NCBI GenBank assembly: GCA_037127315.1
Contig: JBBBDQ010001027.1
Location: 3,841,001 to 3,905,000, forward strand
Reading direction: 5' to 3'
DNA: 64,000 nt
Source of the DNA: Ascarosepion bandense
Lineage: Eukaryota > Mollusca > Cephalopoda > Sepiida > Sepiidae
Part shown: in pieces, positions 41,366 through 52,416 of the stretch
How the letters are laid out: each line of letters starts with the position of its first letter
Numbering within the stretch: position 1 is the first letter of the stretch
Notes under the pieces: generated by a model
What the model was told of the DNA's origin: nothing
The model's database searches: none
The model's input: only the letters and a program-made list of their open reading frames with translations
Made by a program: the position numbers and the translations under genes

Positions 41366-41999
41366 AACTCACACTCACACCCTTTGTGTTTCTAGTAGTT
41401 TAACTTCCTTGCTTGGGGTGATACCGATAAAAAAAAAAAAAAAGTAAACAAATATTTGAAAAAAAAAAGAAAGAATCGGAAACAAGAAAGAAAGAAAGCA
41501 AGAAACAAATAAACAAATATTCGGGGAAAAAAAGAAAGAAAACTGAAAAATAAGATAGAAAGCAAAAATGAAAGAAAATATCTTCATTTATCTATTAATT
41601 CCCTGTGGTTTTTACCTACAAAGTGACATTCGATATAAAATAAAATAATTTGATATGTCGTTAAAATAACCAATCTGACCTCATCTAATTCGATTAAAGT
41701 CTTTGATCCTAAAAGATCATCAGGAAAAATGGCAGAAGATAACCTACAGAAATCAGGTGGCATAGTGATTGGGAGTTCAATCTCTGGACTGAGTACTGAA
41801 CATACGAGATCAGTGGAAAGAGTCTGTGTAACAATTAAGAAATATCTAACCACAACGAGTTATCGCCCCTAAATATGGAAACCGGGGCGGGAACAATCAA
41901 ACCGTGATGAATTGAATTAAAGATATCTACACGAAATTGCATAAAAAGTTCATGGAAACGGCAGAACAAGAAGTGAGAGTAGAACGACCCAGAAGTCTT
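41366..41999. other. Intergenic, LINE-A tail scrap and unassigned repeat
   Basis: 41400-41440 is a bare LINE-A terminus (CTTGCTTGGGGTGATACCGA plus A run). The rest is purine-rich then unassigned. A CTGATGA near 41720 on the minus strand lacks a proper hammerhead context. Confidence 0.45.
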
Positions 42000-42000
42000 G

Positions 42001-42048
<48 letters not shown>
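42001..42048. repeat. AAT trinucleotide microsatellite
   Basis: About 16 perfect ATA/AAT repeats. Confidence 0.97.
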
Positions 42049-42049
<1 letters not shown>

Positions 42050-42241
42050 GGATCTTATACCGAATGTGAATAAAATAAGAAATTGAAAAATATATTTAAA
42101 CAAAAAAAATCCTGACAATGAGTTTTCGTTGGTCTTTAAAGAAACAAGTAAAAAAAAGAATAGAGCAAAAGAGATGTGGTGTATGTGTATGTTTCTCAAA
42201 AGACGCTTACATTTTGATGAGACATTGAATATGTAAACGTC

Positions 42242-43835
42242 TCTCGCAACAGAGAATAGAATGGAGGGTGAAAATAGAATATCGACAGAAGTATGACAAC
42301 AGAGAATAGAATGGTGAGTGAAAATAAAATATCGACAGACGTATGGCAACAGAAAATAGAATGGAGGGTGAAAATAGAATATCGACAGAAGTATGACAAC
42401 AGAGAATAGAATGGTGAGTGAAAATAAAATATCGACAGACGTATGGCAACAGAGAATAGAATGGAGGGTGAAAATAGAATATCGACAGACGTATGGCAAC
42501 AGAAAATAGAATGGAGGGTGAAAATAGAATATCGACAGAAGTATGACAACAGAGAATAGAATGGTGAGTGAAAATAAAATATCGACAGACGTATGGCAAC
42601 AGAAAATAGAATGGGCGGTGAAATTAGAATGTCGACAGACGTATGGCAACAGAAAATTGAATGGAGAGTGAAAATCGAATATCGACAGACGTATGACAAC
42701 AGAGAATAGAATGGAGGGTGAAAATAGAATATCGACAGAAGTATGACAACAGAGAATAGAATGGTGAGTGAAAATAAAATATGGACAGACGTATGGCAAC
42801 AGAAAATAGAATGGAGGGTGAAAATAGAATATCGACAGAAGTATGACAACAGAGAATAGAATGGTGAGTGAAAATAAAATATGGACAGACGTATGGCAAC
42901 AGAAAATAGAATGGAGGGTGAAAATAGAATATCGACAGAAGTATGACAACAGAGAATAGAATGGTGAGTGAAAATAAAATATCGACAGACGTATGGCAAC
43001 AGAAAATAGAATGGAGGGTGAAAATAGAATATCGACAGAAGTATGACAACAGAGAATAGAATGGTGAGTGAAAATAAAATATCGACAGACGTATGGCAAC
43101 AGAAAATAGAATGGACGTCGAAAATAGAATATCGACAGACGGATGGTAACAGAGAATAGAATGCGGAGTGAAAATAGAATATCGACATACGTGTGGCAAC
43201 AGAAAATAGAATGGACGGTGAAATTAGAATGTCGACAGAAGTATGACAACAGAGAATAGAATGGAGAGTAAAAATAGAATATCGACAGACGTATTGCAAC
43301 AGAAAATAGAATGCAGAGTGAAAATAGAATATCGACAGACGTATGGCAACAGAAAATAGAATGGACGGTGAAATTAGAATGTCGACAGAGGTATGACAAC
43401 AGAGAATAGAATGGAGAGTAAAAATAGAATATCGACAGATATATAGCAAAGGAGAATAGAATGGAGGGTGAAAATTGAATATCGACAGACGTATGGCAAC
43501 AGAGGATAGAACGGAGAGTGAAAATAGAATATCTACAGACGTATGGCAAAAGAGAATAGAATGGACAGTGAAAACAGAATATCGACTGAAATATGTCAAA
43601 AGAGAATAGAATGGAGGGTGAAAATGGAATATCGACAGCCGTATGGCAAAAGAGAATAGAATGGAGGGTGAAAATAGAATATTGACAGAAGTATGGCAAC
43701 AGAGGATAGAATGGTGGGTGAAAATAGAATATCGACAGACATATGGCAACAGAGAATAGAATGGAGGAGAAAATAGAATATCGACAGAAGTATGGCAACA
43801 GAAAATTGAATGAAGGGTGAAAATAGAATTTCGAC
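42242..43835. repeat. 50-bp satellite array, about 32 units
   Basis: The unit ATGGAGGGTGAAAATAGAAT / ATCGACAGAAGTATGACAAC / AGAGAATAGA repeats in exact 50-bp steps (42261, 42311, 42361 ...). In 42250-43120 two variants alternate (AGGGTG..TAGAAT..AGAAGTATGAC and TGAGTG..TAAAAT..AGACGTATGGC), forming 100-bp dimers. From 43120 on, units are more mixed. The unit has no stop in any minus-strand frame, which explains open frames of up to 623 aa; they are not genes. Scattered units also occur at 48830-48880 and 50350-50465. Confidence 0.95.
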
Positions 43836-43892
43836 TGATAGATAGATAGATAGGAACAGACTAAGATAGATAGATAGATAGATAGGAACAGA

Positions 43893-43924
<32 letters not shown>

Positions 43925-43933
43925 GAACAGACT

Positions 43934-44000
<67 letters not shown>

Positions 44001-44009
44001 GAACAGACT

Positions 44010-44068
<59 letters not shown>

Positions 44069-44071
44069 GGT
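43836..44071. repeat. GATA array, left part
   Basis: (GATA)n blocks separated by GGAACAGACTAA spacers, following directly on the 50-bp satellite and stopping at the LTR element. Confidence 0.95.
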
Positions 44072-44829
44072 TGTGGATTTGGGGTTAGATCCAATAAATA
44101 CACAACGCAGAATAATACGGTAGAAAACACAATATATTGAAGAGGAATATATACAGAGGGGGTTAGTAGATCGTCGTACAATACGGTTAATCGAATACGA
44201 GAGAATGCGAGATCATACGAGACGTGAGACTTGGCAATGTTAACATAGGACTAGATTGCTGGGATACAATAACACTCTGGCTATGCTGTATTTACTAGCC
44301 TTCCCACGCCAGGCCGGATGTGACACATGGTCATTTTATAGTGAGTATTCCCGGCCATATAGCCGGGCCAAAAAATCTCTGTCTATTTTTCCCCAGTCGT
44401 GGATCTACCCTTCGGCGGAACGACGACTGGGTTAGTGCTCTCTGCTCGGAAGCAGAGAGCGCTCTCTACCCGAAGGCAGAGAGCTGACAGTGTCATAGAG
44501 TAACACTCTGGTTATACTGTATTTACTAGCCTTCCCACGCAAGGCCGGATGTGACACATGGTCATTTTATTGTGGGTGTTCCCAGCCATATAGCCGGGCC
44601 AAAAAATCTCTGTCTATTTTTCCCCAGTCGTGGATCTACCCTTCGGCGGAACGACGACTGGGTTAGTGCTCTCTGCTCGGAAGCAGAGAGCGCTCTCTAC
44701 CCGAAGACAGAGAGCTGACAGTGTCATAGAGTAACACTCTGGTTATACTCTGTAGTCCACTAATGATTACTATTATATATAGTCTTAGGAAGAGTCCACA
44801 TTAGTGTAAACAGGGAAGGTGCCCCAACA
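44072..44829 (-). mobile_element. 3' LTR with two extra 231-bp units
   Basis: 758 bp. Its outer parts match the 5' LTR piece (GACGTGAGACTTGGCAATGT at 44221; CTCTGTAGTCCACTAATGA, a TATATATAG motif and AAGGTGCCCCAACA on the right). Between TAACACTCTGG at about 44268 and the same phrase at about 44740 lie two tandem units of about 231 bp that the 5' LTR lacks. Each contains hairpin arms CCCAGTCGT/ACGACTGGG and CTCTCTGCT/AGCAGAGAG. Confidence 0.8.
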
Positions 44830-44848
44830 CCCTCCTCTCAAGTTCTTT

Positions 44849-45256
44849 TTACTTGGACTGTCCTTTTAATATTTTTTTCTTTTTTGGATCAATAATTAAC
44901 TGTTCCGTTGTTTTTCTTTTTCTTTTAGACCTCCTCGTTTGAAGTTCCACCTGGGGCATTTGCATATCAAATGCGTCATAGATTGTGTCTAACGCCTCTT
45001 TCTCCTGAGGCGTGTTGATTTCGTCTTCCGTTAGCCTTTTTCGTATTTGATTTATATGCCGCTTGTGGGCGAATCTAGGTCCGTCGAGCATATAGATCAT
45101 ATTTCTAATCCGTCTTTTGATGACGCCTGCTTCCAAGAATGACATGTTATTTTTGTAATTTTTGAAATAACCTTTTTCGTTTTGACTAAAGTTTCGCTTT
45201 GGTGTGATGATTGCTGGTACGTATTCTTCTTGATTTGGAATTAATTTGTCGAACAC
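44849..45256 (-). pseudogene. Ty3/gypsy integrase C-terminal tail
   Basis: A 135-aa open stretch with SFLEAGVIKRRIRNMIYMLD, PRFAHKRHINQIRKRL and a basic end (RRSKRKRKTTEQ, DPKKKKILKGQSK). Spacing after the integrase core and the strongly basic tail fit the C-terminus of gypsy pol polyproteins, which helps bind DNA. The polypurine tract lies about 10 bp downstream. Confidence 0.7.
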
Positions 45257-45259
45257 CGA

Positions 45260-45870
45260 ATACTCACTTTCCGCCCAAACATCAATTCGGCGGGCGACAG
45301 TGTCGATGGTGCTGATTTATTTGGTGTTATTCTGTACACCTGCAAAAACTGTTGGAGAGCTTTTCTGGTTGGCGTACCCGACGCTTTTTTAGATCCCTTT
45401 TTAGGGTGTCTACAAAGCGCTCTGCCAGGCCGTTTGACCTTGGATGATATTGAGGGGTTTTAATATGTTCAACTTGAAATGTCAGGCAGAATTCTTTAAA
45501 CTCTTCCGAAGTGAATTGAGTCCCGTTGTCGCTCACTAGACAGTCGACAACGCCGAACCGAGCGAATAGCTCATGGAAATGATTTATTGTGTTTCTTGTC
45601 GTTGGTCTCTTGATTGAAACACTTCAGGCCACTTCGAATAACTACCCACAACTACCAAATAGTATCGTCCATCAATAAGACCAGCGTAGTCAATATGGAT
45701 CCTTGATCAGGGTCGATCCGTTTTCGGCCAACGTTTGTGTGTTTTGCATTTATCCACCATGTTCACAATATCCGTGTCAATTTTCGGTCAATAAACGTAA
45801 CTCCTCACTAAGCTCTTAATTCGGTTCTTACCAGGATGTCCTGTATGGAAATCTTTTAATATCCTTTTCT
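45260..45870 (-). pseudogene. Ty3/gypsy integrase core, broken
   Basis: From the right: FHTGHPGKNRIKSLVRSYVY (zinc-binding N-terminal region), then after a shift HIDYAGLIDGRYYLVVVGSY and SKWPEVF (first catalytic Asp), then 45536-45327 MSDNGTQFTSEEFKEFC (second Asp) and HPRSNGLAERFVDTLKRDL (catalytic Glu). All three D,D,E residues are visible, but in different frames. Confidence 0.85.
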
Positions 45871-46430
45871 GTACGGTTTTTGGCACGACTAACCTATCGC
45901 TGAACAGCAGTACGTTATCGCATATGGAGAAGCTTTCTGCAATATTTTGGTCTTTTTCAGCGATTTTTGCTTTCGTCTCTTTTATGAATTCATCCTTTAT
46001 AGCTTCGTATTTGATTTCTTTTAATGATACGGGCAGCTCCCTAATTGTGCTACACAGTGTATTTTCTAATTCTCCTTCAGATCTTAGTGCAGCAATAACG
46101 GAGTCTTCAAGCGGTTCTATCTGTTGAGGAATCAGTCTCGATAGACCGCCCGCATACCCAATTTTACTAGAAGGTAAATATTGAAATTTAAAATTGTAAT
46201 TTAATAAAATAGTACTCCACCTCAACAGTCAATGTGCCGTGTACGTGGGTAGACCTTATTTTAAACCATATATTGTAAGTAATGGTTTGTGGTCTGTTTG
46301 AAGGGTGAAGAACCTTCCGTGGATATCTCTGTGGAATTTAGGTCCGGCAAATATGATGCCTAAGGCTTCTTTCTCGATCTGAGATTAGCTTCTCTCAGCT
46401 GGAAGCAGTGATCTGCTAGCGTGGGCGATC
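45871..46430 (-). pseudogene. Ty3/gypsy RNase H and connection to integrase
   Basis: From the right: [37 protein letters not shown], a stop, then LRWSTILLNYNFKFQYLPSS and GGLSRLIPQ, the standard end of gypsy RNase H. Continues into a spacer (ENTLCSTIRELPVSLKEIKY) before the integrase. In-frame stops near 46255-46230. Confidence 0.8.
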
Positions 46431-46562
46431 GACTTTATAGTTCCGTCTTCCATCTTATGTAATATGCACGCTTTGATGCCGTGCGAACTCGCGTGGCTGG
46501 CTATCAGTATCTTCAATTTTAGATCCTAATGTGTCAGAAATAGATCGGACGTCAATATTTTT

Positions 46563-46800
46563 TAATGTTTTTTTTTAATCGTTTCACCCCGAGCAAGACA
46601 TTCCACTGCCACTATCGTGCAGGGGGTTACATAGGGTCGGAGAAGTGATGGGAAGAAGGGTGGTTAGATATAGGAAATATCAGAAGGAGGGTGATAGACG
46701 GGTAAGGGTACTGAGAATGAGGGTTGGTTAGATGGTGAGAGTGTTTGAGAGAATAGATGCAAGTTAGTGTGTTAGGAGGTGTCTATTGACCTTACATTTA
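46563..46800 (-). mobile_element. LINE-A 3' end inserted in the Ty3/gypsy element
   Basis: Left edge TTTTTTTTTAATCGTTTCAC and CCCCGAGCAAGACATTCCAC, right edge GTGTCTATTGACCTTACATT: an antisense LINE-A 3' UTR with the last codons (FKCKVNRHLLTH). It separates the RT-side frame (FLGLVSYYQDFMPNL...) from RNase H. Confidence 0.85.
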
Positions 46801-47660
46801 ATGCTTTCAAATGCCTGTTGGCATTCGTTTGACCAAACCCATGCCTTATCCTTTCTTGGTAGTTCATTAAGGGGTGCTCGAAGATTGTGTAAATTCGGCA
46901 TGAAATCTTGGTAGTAGCTGACTAGTCCCAAAAAACTCTGTAGCGATGCAATATTATTTGGTGCCGGCATATTTTTGGTCGCCGAAGATCTAGTTGGATC
47001 AGGCTTTTTGTCATTTTGTTTATTATACAGCGAAAGTATTAAATTTCTTCCAAGAAGAAATCGCACTTTTCCTCTTTGACCTCAAACCCGTAATTTCGAA
47101 TTTGTTCAAAATCTTTTTTATATGTTTGGTGTGCTGCTCAATCGTTTCACTTTTTATTAAAATGTCCTCAAGATAAGCTATAGCGAAATCGAATTCCACC
47201 AACATCTTATCCATGACTTGCTGAAAAAATAGCGGGGGCCTCTTTTTACGCGAACGGCTAATCTTTCATAATTGTATGGACCTCTATGCGTGTTGATGCA
47301 TAAGAGCTTCGAGCTTTCTTCGTCTACAGGAATCTGTAGATATGCCTCGCTCAGGTCTGTTTTGGAGAAATGTCTGCCTCTGTTTAATTTTGTAAATACT
47401 TCTTCCGAACTCGAGAGTGGGTAATGGTAATCCTTTATGCCTCATTCAAACCTGTCGAGAAATCCGCGCATACGCGTATTTCCCCAGACATTTTTAACGT
47501 AAACGGCAGGTGCTGCCCAATGGTTGTATTCCACCTTGGATATAATTTCCGAGCTGGTTAATCTGTCCAGTTCGCTGTTTATTTTTTGCTCGTGTAGCGA
47601 AAGGCACATTTCCTTTTTTCTTAAATACTGGTTGAGCATTTTCCTTTAACACTATTTTCG
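46801..47660 (-). pseudogene. Ty3/gypsy reverse transcriptase, broken
   Basis: From the right: INSELDRLTSSEIISKVEYN and HWAAPAVYVKN (RT N-terminal landmarks), then FDFAIAYLEDILIKSETIEQ with the catalytic box YLED in place of YLDD, then HTKHIKKILNKFEITGL, then LQSFLGLVSYYQDFMPNLHN and LRAPLNELPRKDKAWVWSNE (thumb and connection). Pieces lie in three frames (47639, 47214, 47066 as left-going starts). Confidence 0.85.
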
Positions 47661-48350
47661 TCGACATTTTTTTTTTGTATCTGCCTAACCCGTCCAAGAA
47701 TACATCAGGGAAGGTCTTTTTTAATTCTGACTTTATGTTTTCGGTTTCTGTAGTCAGGCTTTCTGGGGGTTTTTTTTTTGTTTTTATTTTTATTTTTTTT
47801 TTTTGCAATACGAGCTGATTGGTAAGTCCCAAAGGTTAAATCTTTGCATCCAGTCAGTCCCAAACAAGTTTTGGTATTTTTTAATACGTACAATTTTAAC
47901 TTTTTGTAACTCCATTGAATGTCACGTTCAAAATCAGTTCTCCTTCGAAATTAATTTTATTTCCCGTGACTGATCTCGCATTTTTTTTTTTAAATAGAGT
48001 AGGTTTATTTAGACGTCTCCATGTTTGGAAGCTAATTATTGAGATGTCAAATCCGGAGTCTAACTGCATGTTTACAATTTTGTTTAACATTTTGATTTGT
48101 AAGTACTTACGAATGTTAGTACCCTCGTCTTCCTCGGTCCTTGTTACTTTCACTCTACTGCTTCTGCATTTAGAGGCTTTATGTCCCTTTTTGTGACAGT
48201 TTCGACATGTTTTAAATTTAAAAGGGCAATCCTGATACCAATGGTATTCACCAAATCTATAACAAGGGCTTGGAGGTGGCTTTTTCTTTGATCTTCCAAA
48301 TGATCTAGTGGGCGAATGCCAGTTTTTCCTTGATTTTGTCATTGACAAAA
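47661..48350 (-). pseudogene. Ty3/gypsy nucleocapsid zinc knuckle and protease
   Basis: 48348-47896: two knuckles close together, CYRFGEYHWYQDC (altered) and CRNCHKKGHKASKC (a canonical CCHC, C-x2-C-x4-H-x4-C), followed by the protease signature MQLDSGFDISIIS (DSG active site). 47832-47494 carries the linker to RT with Lys-rich insertions caused by A-runs. The gag N-terminus and primer-binding site are missing because the 5' LTR joins directly to this region. Confidence 0.82.
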
Positions 48351-48498
48351 GACGTGAGACTTGGCAATGTTCCCCACAGGACTAGATCGCTGGGATACAC
48401 TAACACTCTGGTTATGCTCTGTAGTCCATTAATGACTACTACTATATATAGTCTTAGGAAAAGTCCATATTTGTGTAAATAGGGAAGGTGCCCCAACA
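48351..48498 (-). mobile_element. 5' LTR fragment (148 bp)
   Basis: Matches the ends of the 3' LTR but lacks both 231-bp units: TAACACTCTGGTTATGCTC runs straight into TGTAGTCCATTAATGAC. It is truncated at GACGTGAGAC, so the rest of the LTR and the primer-binding site were deleted. Confidence 0.8.
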
Positions 48499-48522
48499 GA
48501 TACATAGATAATGAACAGATTC

Positions 48523-48587
<65 letters not shown>

Positions 48588-48599
48588 TGAACAGACCGG

Positions 48600-48665
<66 letters not shown>

Positions 48666-48680
48666 AAGAAAAAAAAAGAA

Positions 48681-48731
<51 letters not shown>
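48499..48731. repeat. GATA array, right part, and TA run
   Basis: GATACATAGATAATGAACAG then (GATA)n with a GAACAGACC spacer to about 48664; (TA)n at 48682-48731. Continues the array interrupted by the LTR element. Confidence 0.95.
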
Positions 48732-48736
<5 letters not shown>

Positions 48737-48885
48737 ACTGTGATATAGTTATTTTTATTGGACATTTATATTCAAATAGACGCTTCGTTTATTTATTAAA
48801 TAGTATATTTATTAATTTATTTATTATTATGGCAACAGAGAATGGAAAGGATAATGAAAACAGAATATAAAACTAAGTACTAAAG
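48732..48885. repeat. Diverged repeat F piece and one 50-bp satellite unit
   Basis: 48745-48815 resembles repeat F (ATTCAAATAGACGCTTCGTT, compare the piece at 52832-52930). 48830-48880 (ATGGCAACAGAGAATGGAAA...) is a diverged 50-bp satellite unit. Confidence 0.55.
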
Positions 48886-49375
48886 TTTTCGTCTATATTT
48901 CAACACGCTTTAAAATCTTAATTAGAAAACTGTCCCTTTTTTTCAGAGGAATCTATGTCACCTTTTCGCTGTTGTCAAGAGGCAAATAAATTCCACGTTA
49001 TTTCTTGGATATGAAGAGGAATTTTTTTTTTTTTTTTTTTTTTTTTAGTCTACACTGTACAAAGTAAAATGTCTTTTCGTTGTTGTACGCAAGTGTTTGC
49101 TTCTTCTCATCAAGGGATTTTTGTGAGCGTGTGTCGAATGTTCATATCTTTATCGCAAATAGGTGACAGGATTATTTTATCGATCAGTGGCGATCAATTC
49201 CATGTGTGATTACGTGTCTTATTCAAAGACTTGCATCAAAGGTCTTTAGATAGATTGGACAGAAACCGGTAGCTAGGGAAATCAAGTTTGAGCAAATTCG
49301 CATCAAAGTTTGAATTGGTTTTAGTATTTCTGTGAATTTCATCAATGCTGCAGTTAATATGGCCATCAATATTCC
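48886..49375. other. Intergenic stretch
   Basis: Contains a T(26) run near 49023-49048. No supported gene or repeat family. Confidence 0.45.
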
Positions 49376-49567
49376 TCTGTGTGTGGGTGTGTGTGGGTGT
49401 GTGGGTGGGGTGTGTGAGTGTGTGTGGGTGGGTGTGGGTGTGTGTGGGTGTGTGTGTGGGTGGGCGTGTTGGTGTGTGTGTACGTGCTCTGTGAATGTAT
49501 GTTAAAATATCAATGCATATATCTGTATAAATCTATATATATCTATATATATATATGTTTGTTTTTG

Positions 49568-49610
<43 letters not shown>
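49376..49610. repeat. TG-rich and TA microsatellites
   Basis: A (TGTGGG)-type stretch at 49378-49480 and (TA)n at 49573-49610. The 64-aa frame here is repeat. Confidence 0.9.
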
Positions 49611-49615
<5 letters not shown>

Positions 49616-49912
49616 TATTTATAAATGGAACTTTGTCTGTGTGTGTGTCTGTGTGTGTGTGTCCGTTACCTATAGACTCCGAAACGGCTGAACCGGCTTG
49701 AAAATTTACACAGTTGTACTATGAGCGTCTGCGAGTGTTCTTAGCTAGGTTTTGTGTCGAGGTACCCCCGATAAATATCGAAAATCGATAATCGAAAAAA
49801 TCGGGTTATAGAAGGAGTGATCCGATTTTAATCAAATTTGATACACAAAGACATAAGAAACGATATTTAGAAGCTTCAAGGTTGTAGTTCTTACAATAGT
49901 GCAGAAAATCGG

Positions 49913-49962
<50 letters not shown>

Positions 49963-50347
49963 CAAGATGTTTGTGTCTGTGTCTGTTTATCTGCCTGTAT
50001 GTCTGTAGTTTTTTCAGCCCTTTTCTTTTAGTTTTTGCTTCGGGTTTGGCTCTAAGTAGGTATAATTGTAGTTCTTAGTCTCAGCCATGATACCATTTAC
50101 TCAGAGGACTTATTTAGCCTTGAAAATTCAGTTTACGACAAAAAAAACTTATTTGATATCGATAGCAGGAAATCAAAATTTGACTTACATCCATTCATTT
50201 TTCTTTCAGTCTCCGGTTTCGCTTTAACTGGAAACAACTATTGCTTTTTAGTCTTTCATGCCAACGTCCAAAGAATCTGAGCTCCAGGACCATGGGTTAG
50301 TTTTAAAGCTTTCATTACACCCGAGCAACGCCGGGCTATACTACTGG
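49611..50347 (+). mobile_element. Helitron-like element, copy 4, two modules
   Basis: 5' module 49611-49914 (AAACTTATTTATAAATGGAA, CGAAACGGCTGAACCGG, TTTGTGTCGAGGTACCCC, ATAAGAAACGATATT), a TA run at 49915-49960, and 3' module 49961-50347 (GGGCAAGATGTTTGTG, ATTTGATATCGATA, GAGCTCCAGGACCATGG). The 3' end has the GC-rich CCCGAGCAACGCCGGG and stops at CTATACTACTGG followed by T, a CTRR-type terminus. No replicase gene, so it is non-autonomous. Confidence 0.75.
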
Positions 50348-50349
50348 TA

Positions 50350-50465
50350 TAAAGAAAGTATGGCAACTGAATATAAAAAAGATGGTGAAAATATAACATA
50401 GAAAGGAGTATGACAACATAGAATAGAAACGGTGTTTTAAATACAATATGAAAATGAGTATGTCG
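50350..50465. repeat. Diverged 50-bp satellite units
   Basis: GAAAATATAACATAGAAAGG, AGTATGACAACATAGAATAG and ATGTCGACAGACAG follow the order of the 42-kb satellite with many changes and small indels. Confidence 0.6.
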
Positions 50466-50854
50466 ACAGACAGTGGCGATTGTGGGACTTTGAAAGTCCG
50501 CGGGGGCCAATTAGGGGGTTGAGATTTTTCGGAGAAGAGGGACAAACTCCAGCAGCGTCTTCATTTTCATACTACACCCCTATCGTATATACAACTTAGG
50601 AATGAGTTTGAGTATAAATATGTTATTTCACTAAATTAAACGGAATAACTTTTCATTCATATTAGTAGAAATCTAATCTATTCTTGCCCTCTTTTCCACC
50701 CTTAAGCTGTTGGAACACAAGAATGGTTAATTTCAAAACAAAATCAAAGGATTAATGCAAACGTCAACACTGTCAGAACAGTGTGGTTTGTCTGCTCTGA
50801 TTTTTTTCTCCACAAAAATTTTGTGCCATGAAAAATAAATGCGAGAAAATATAT
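50466..50854. other. Intergenic stretch
   Basis: No supported gene or repeat in about 390 bp. Confidence 0.45.
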
Positions 50855-50892
50855 AGATAGATACATAGAAAGATAGGAAGAGACTGAGAAAA

Positions 50893-50943
<51 letters not shown>

Positions 50944-50977
50944 TAGATAGATAGATAGATAGATAATGAAAAGGCTG

Positions 50978-51048
<71 letters not shown>

Positions 51049-51058
51049 GAAAAGGCTG

Positions 51059-51113
<55 letters not shown>

Positions 51114-51123
51114 GAAAAGGCTG

Positions 51124-51174
<51 letters not shown>

Positions 51175-51208
51175 AAAATAGATAGATAGATAGATAATGA
51201 AAAGGCTG

Positions 51209-51263
<55 letters not shown>

Positions 51264-51268
51264 GGCTG

Positions 51269-51327
<59 letters not shown>

Positions 51328-51337
51328 GAAAAGGCTG

Positions 51338-51405
<68 letters not shown>

Positions 51406-51418
51406 GATAGAAAGGCTG

Positions 51419-51473
<55 letters not shown>

Positions 51474-51483
51474 GAAAAGGCTG

Positions 51484-51550
<67 letters not shown>

Positions 51551-51561
51551 GAAAAAGGCTG

Positions 51562-51609
<48 letters not shown>

Positions 51610-51623
51610 TAATGAAAAGGCTG

Positions 51624-51678
<55 letters not shown>

Positions 51679-51688
51679 GAAAAGGCTG

Positions 51689-51739
<51 letters not shown>

Positions 51740-51749
51740 GAAAAGGCTG

Positions 51750-51792
<43 letters not shown>

Positions 51793-51802
51793 GAAAAGGC
51801 TG

Positions 51803-51857
<55 letters not shown>

Positions 51858-51867
51858 GAAAAGGCTG

Positions 51868-51910
<43 letters not shown>

Positions 51911-51920
51911 GAAAAGGCTG

Positions 51921-51983
<63 letters not shown>

Positions 51984-51993
51984 GAAAAGGCTG

Positions 51994-52052
<59 letters not shown>

Positions 52053-52062
52053 GAAAAGGCTG

Positions 52063-52125
<63 letters not shown>

Positions 52126-52135
52126 GAAAAGGCTG

Positions 52136-52198
<63 letters not shown>

Positions 52199-52208
52199 GA
52201 AAAGGCTG

Positions 52209-52263
<55 letters not shown>

Positions 52264-52274
52264 GAAAAAGGCTG

Positions 52275-52341
<67 letters not shown>

Positions 52342-52351
52342 GAAAAGGCTG

Positions 52352-52416
<65 letters not shown>
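50855..52416. repeat. GATA satellite with AATGAAAAGGCTGA spacer
   Basis: About 1.5 kb of (GATA)n blocks, typically 40-80 bp, each separated by AATGAAAAGGCTGA; more than 20 spacers are visible. The spacer differs from the GAACAGACTGA type in the 27.7- and 43.9-kb arrays. Frames of 551-571 aa here are SIYL repeats only. Confidence 0.96.

Larger units (their letters stand above)
44072..48498 (-). mobile_element. Ty3/gypsy LTR retrotransposon, decayed, inserted in a GATA array
   Basis: Read on the minus strand: partial 5' LTR (48498-48351), zinc knuckle and protease, RT, RNase H, integrase, a lysine-rich C-terminus, polypurine tract (complement of 44830-44839) and 3' LTR (44829-44072). The LTR begins TGTTGGGGCACC and ends ATCCACA. 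GATA repeats lie immediately on both sides, so it entered a GATA array; a target duplication cannot be told from the repeat itself. Many stops, frameshifts and a LINE-A insertion show it is inactive. Details are in the sub-features. Confidence 0.88.

Noticed and set aside
41690..41735. CTGATGA on the minus strand near 41720
   Set aside because: A GATC/GATC stem is possible, but the next block reads AAAGAC rather than GAAA and no cleavage triplet with stem III is seen.
41927..43798. Minus-strand open frames of 623, 517, 191 and 130 aa
   Set aside because: The 50-bp satellite unit lacks stops on this strand in all three frames, so a 50-codon period arises automatically. They look like membrane proteins only because the unit is pyrimidine-rich on this strand.
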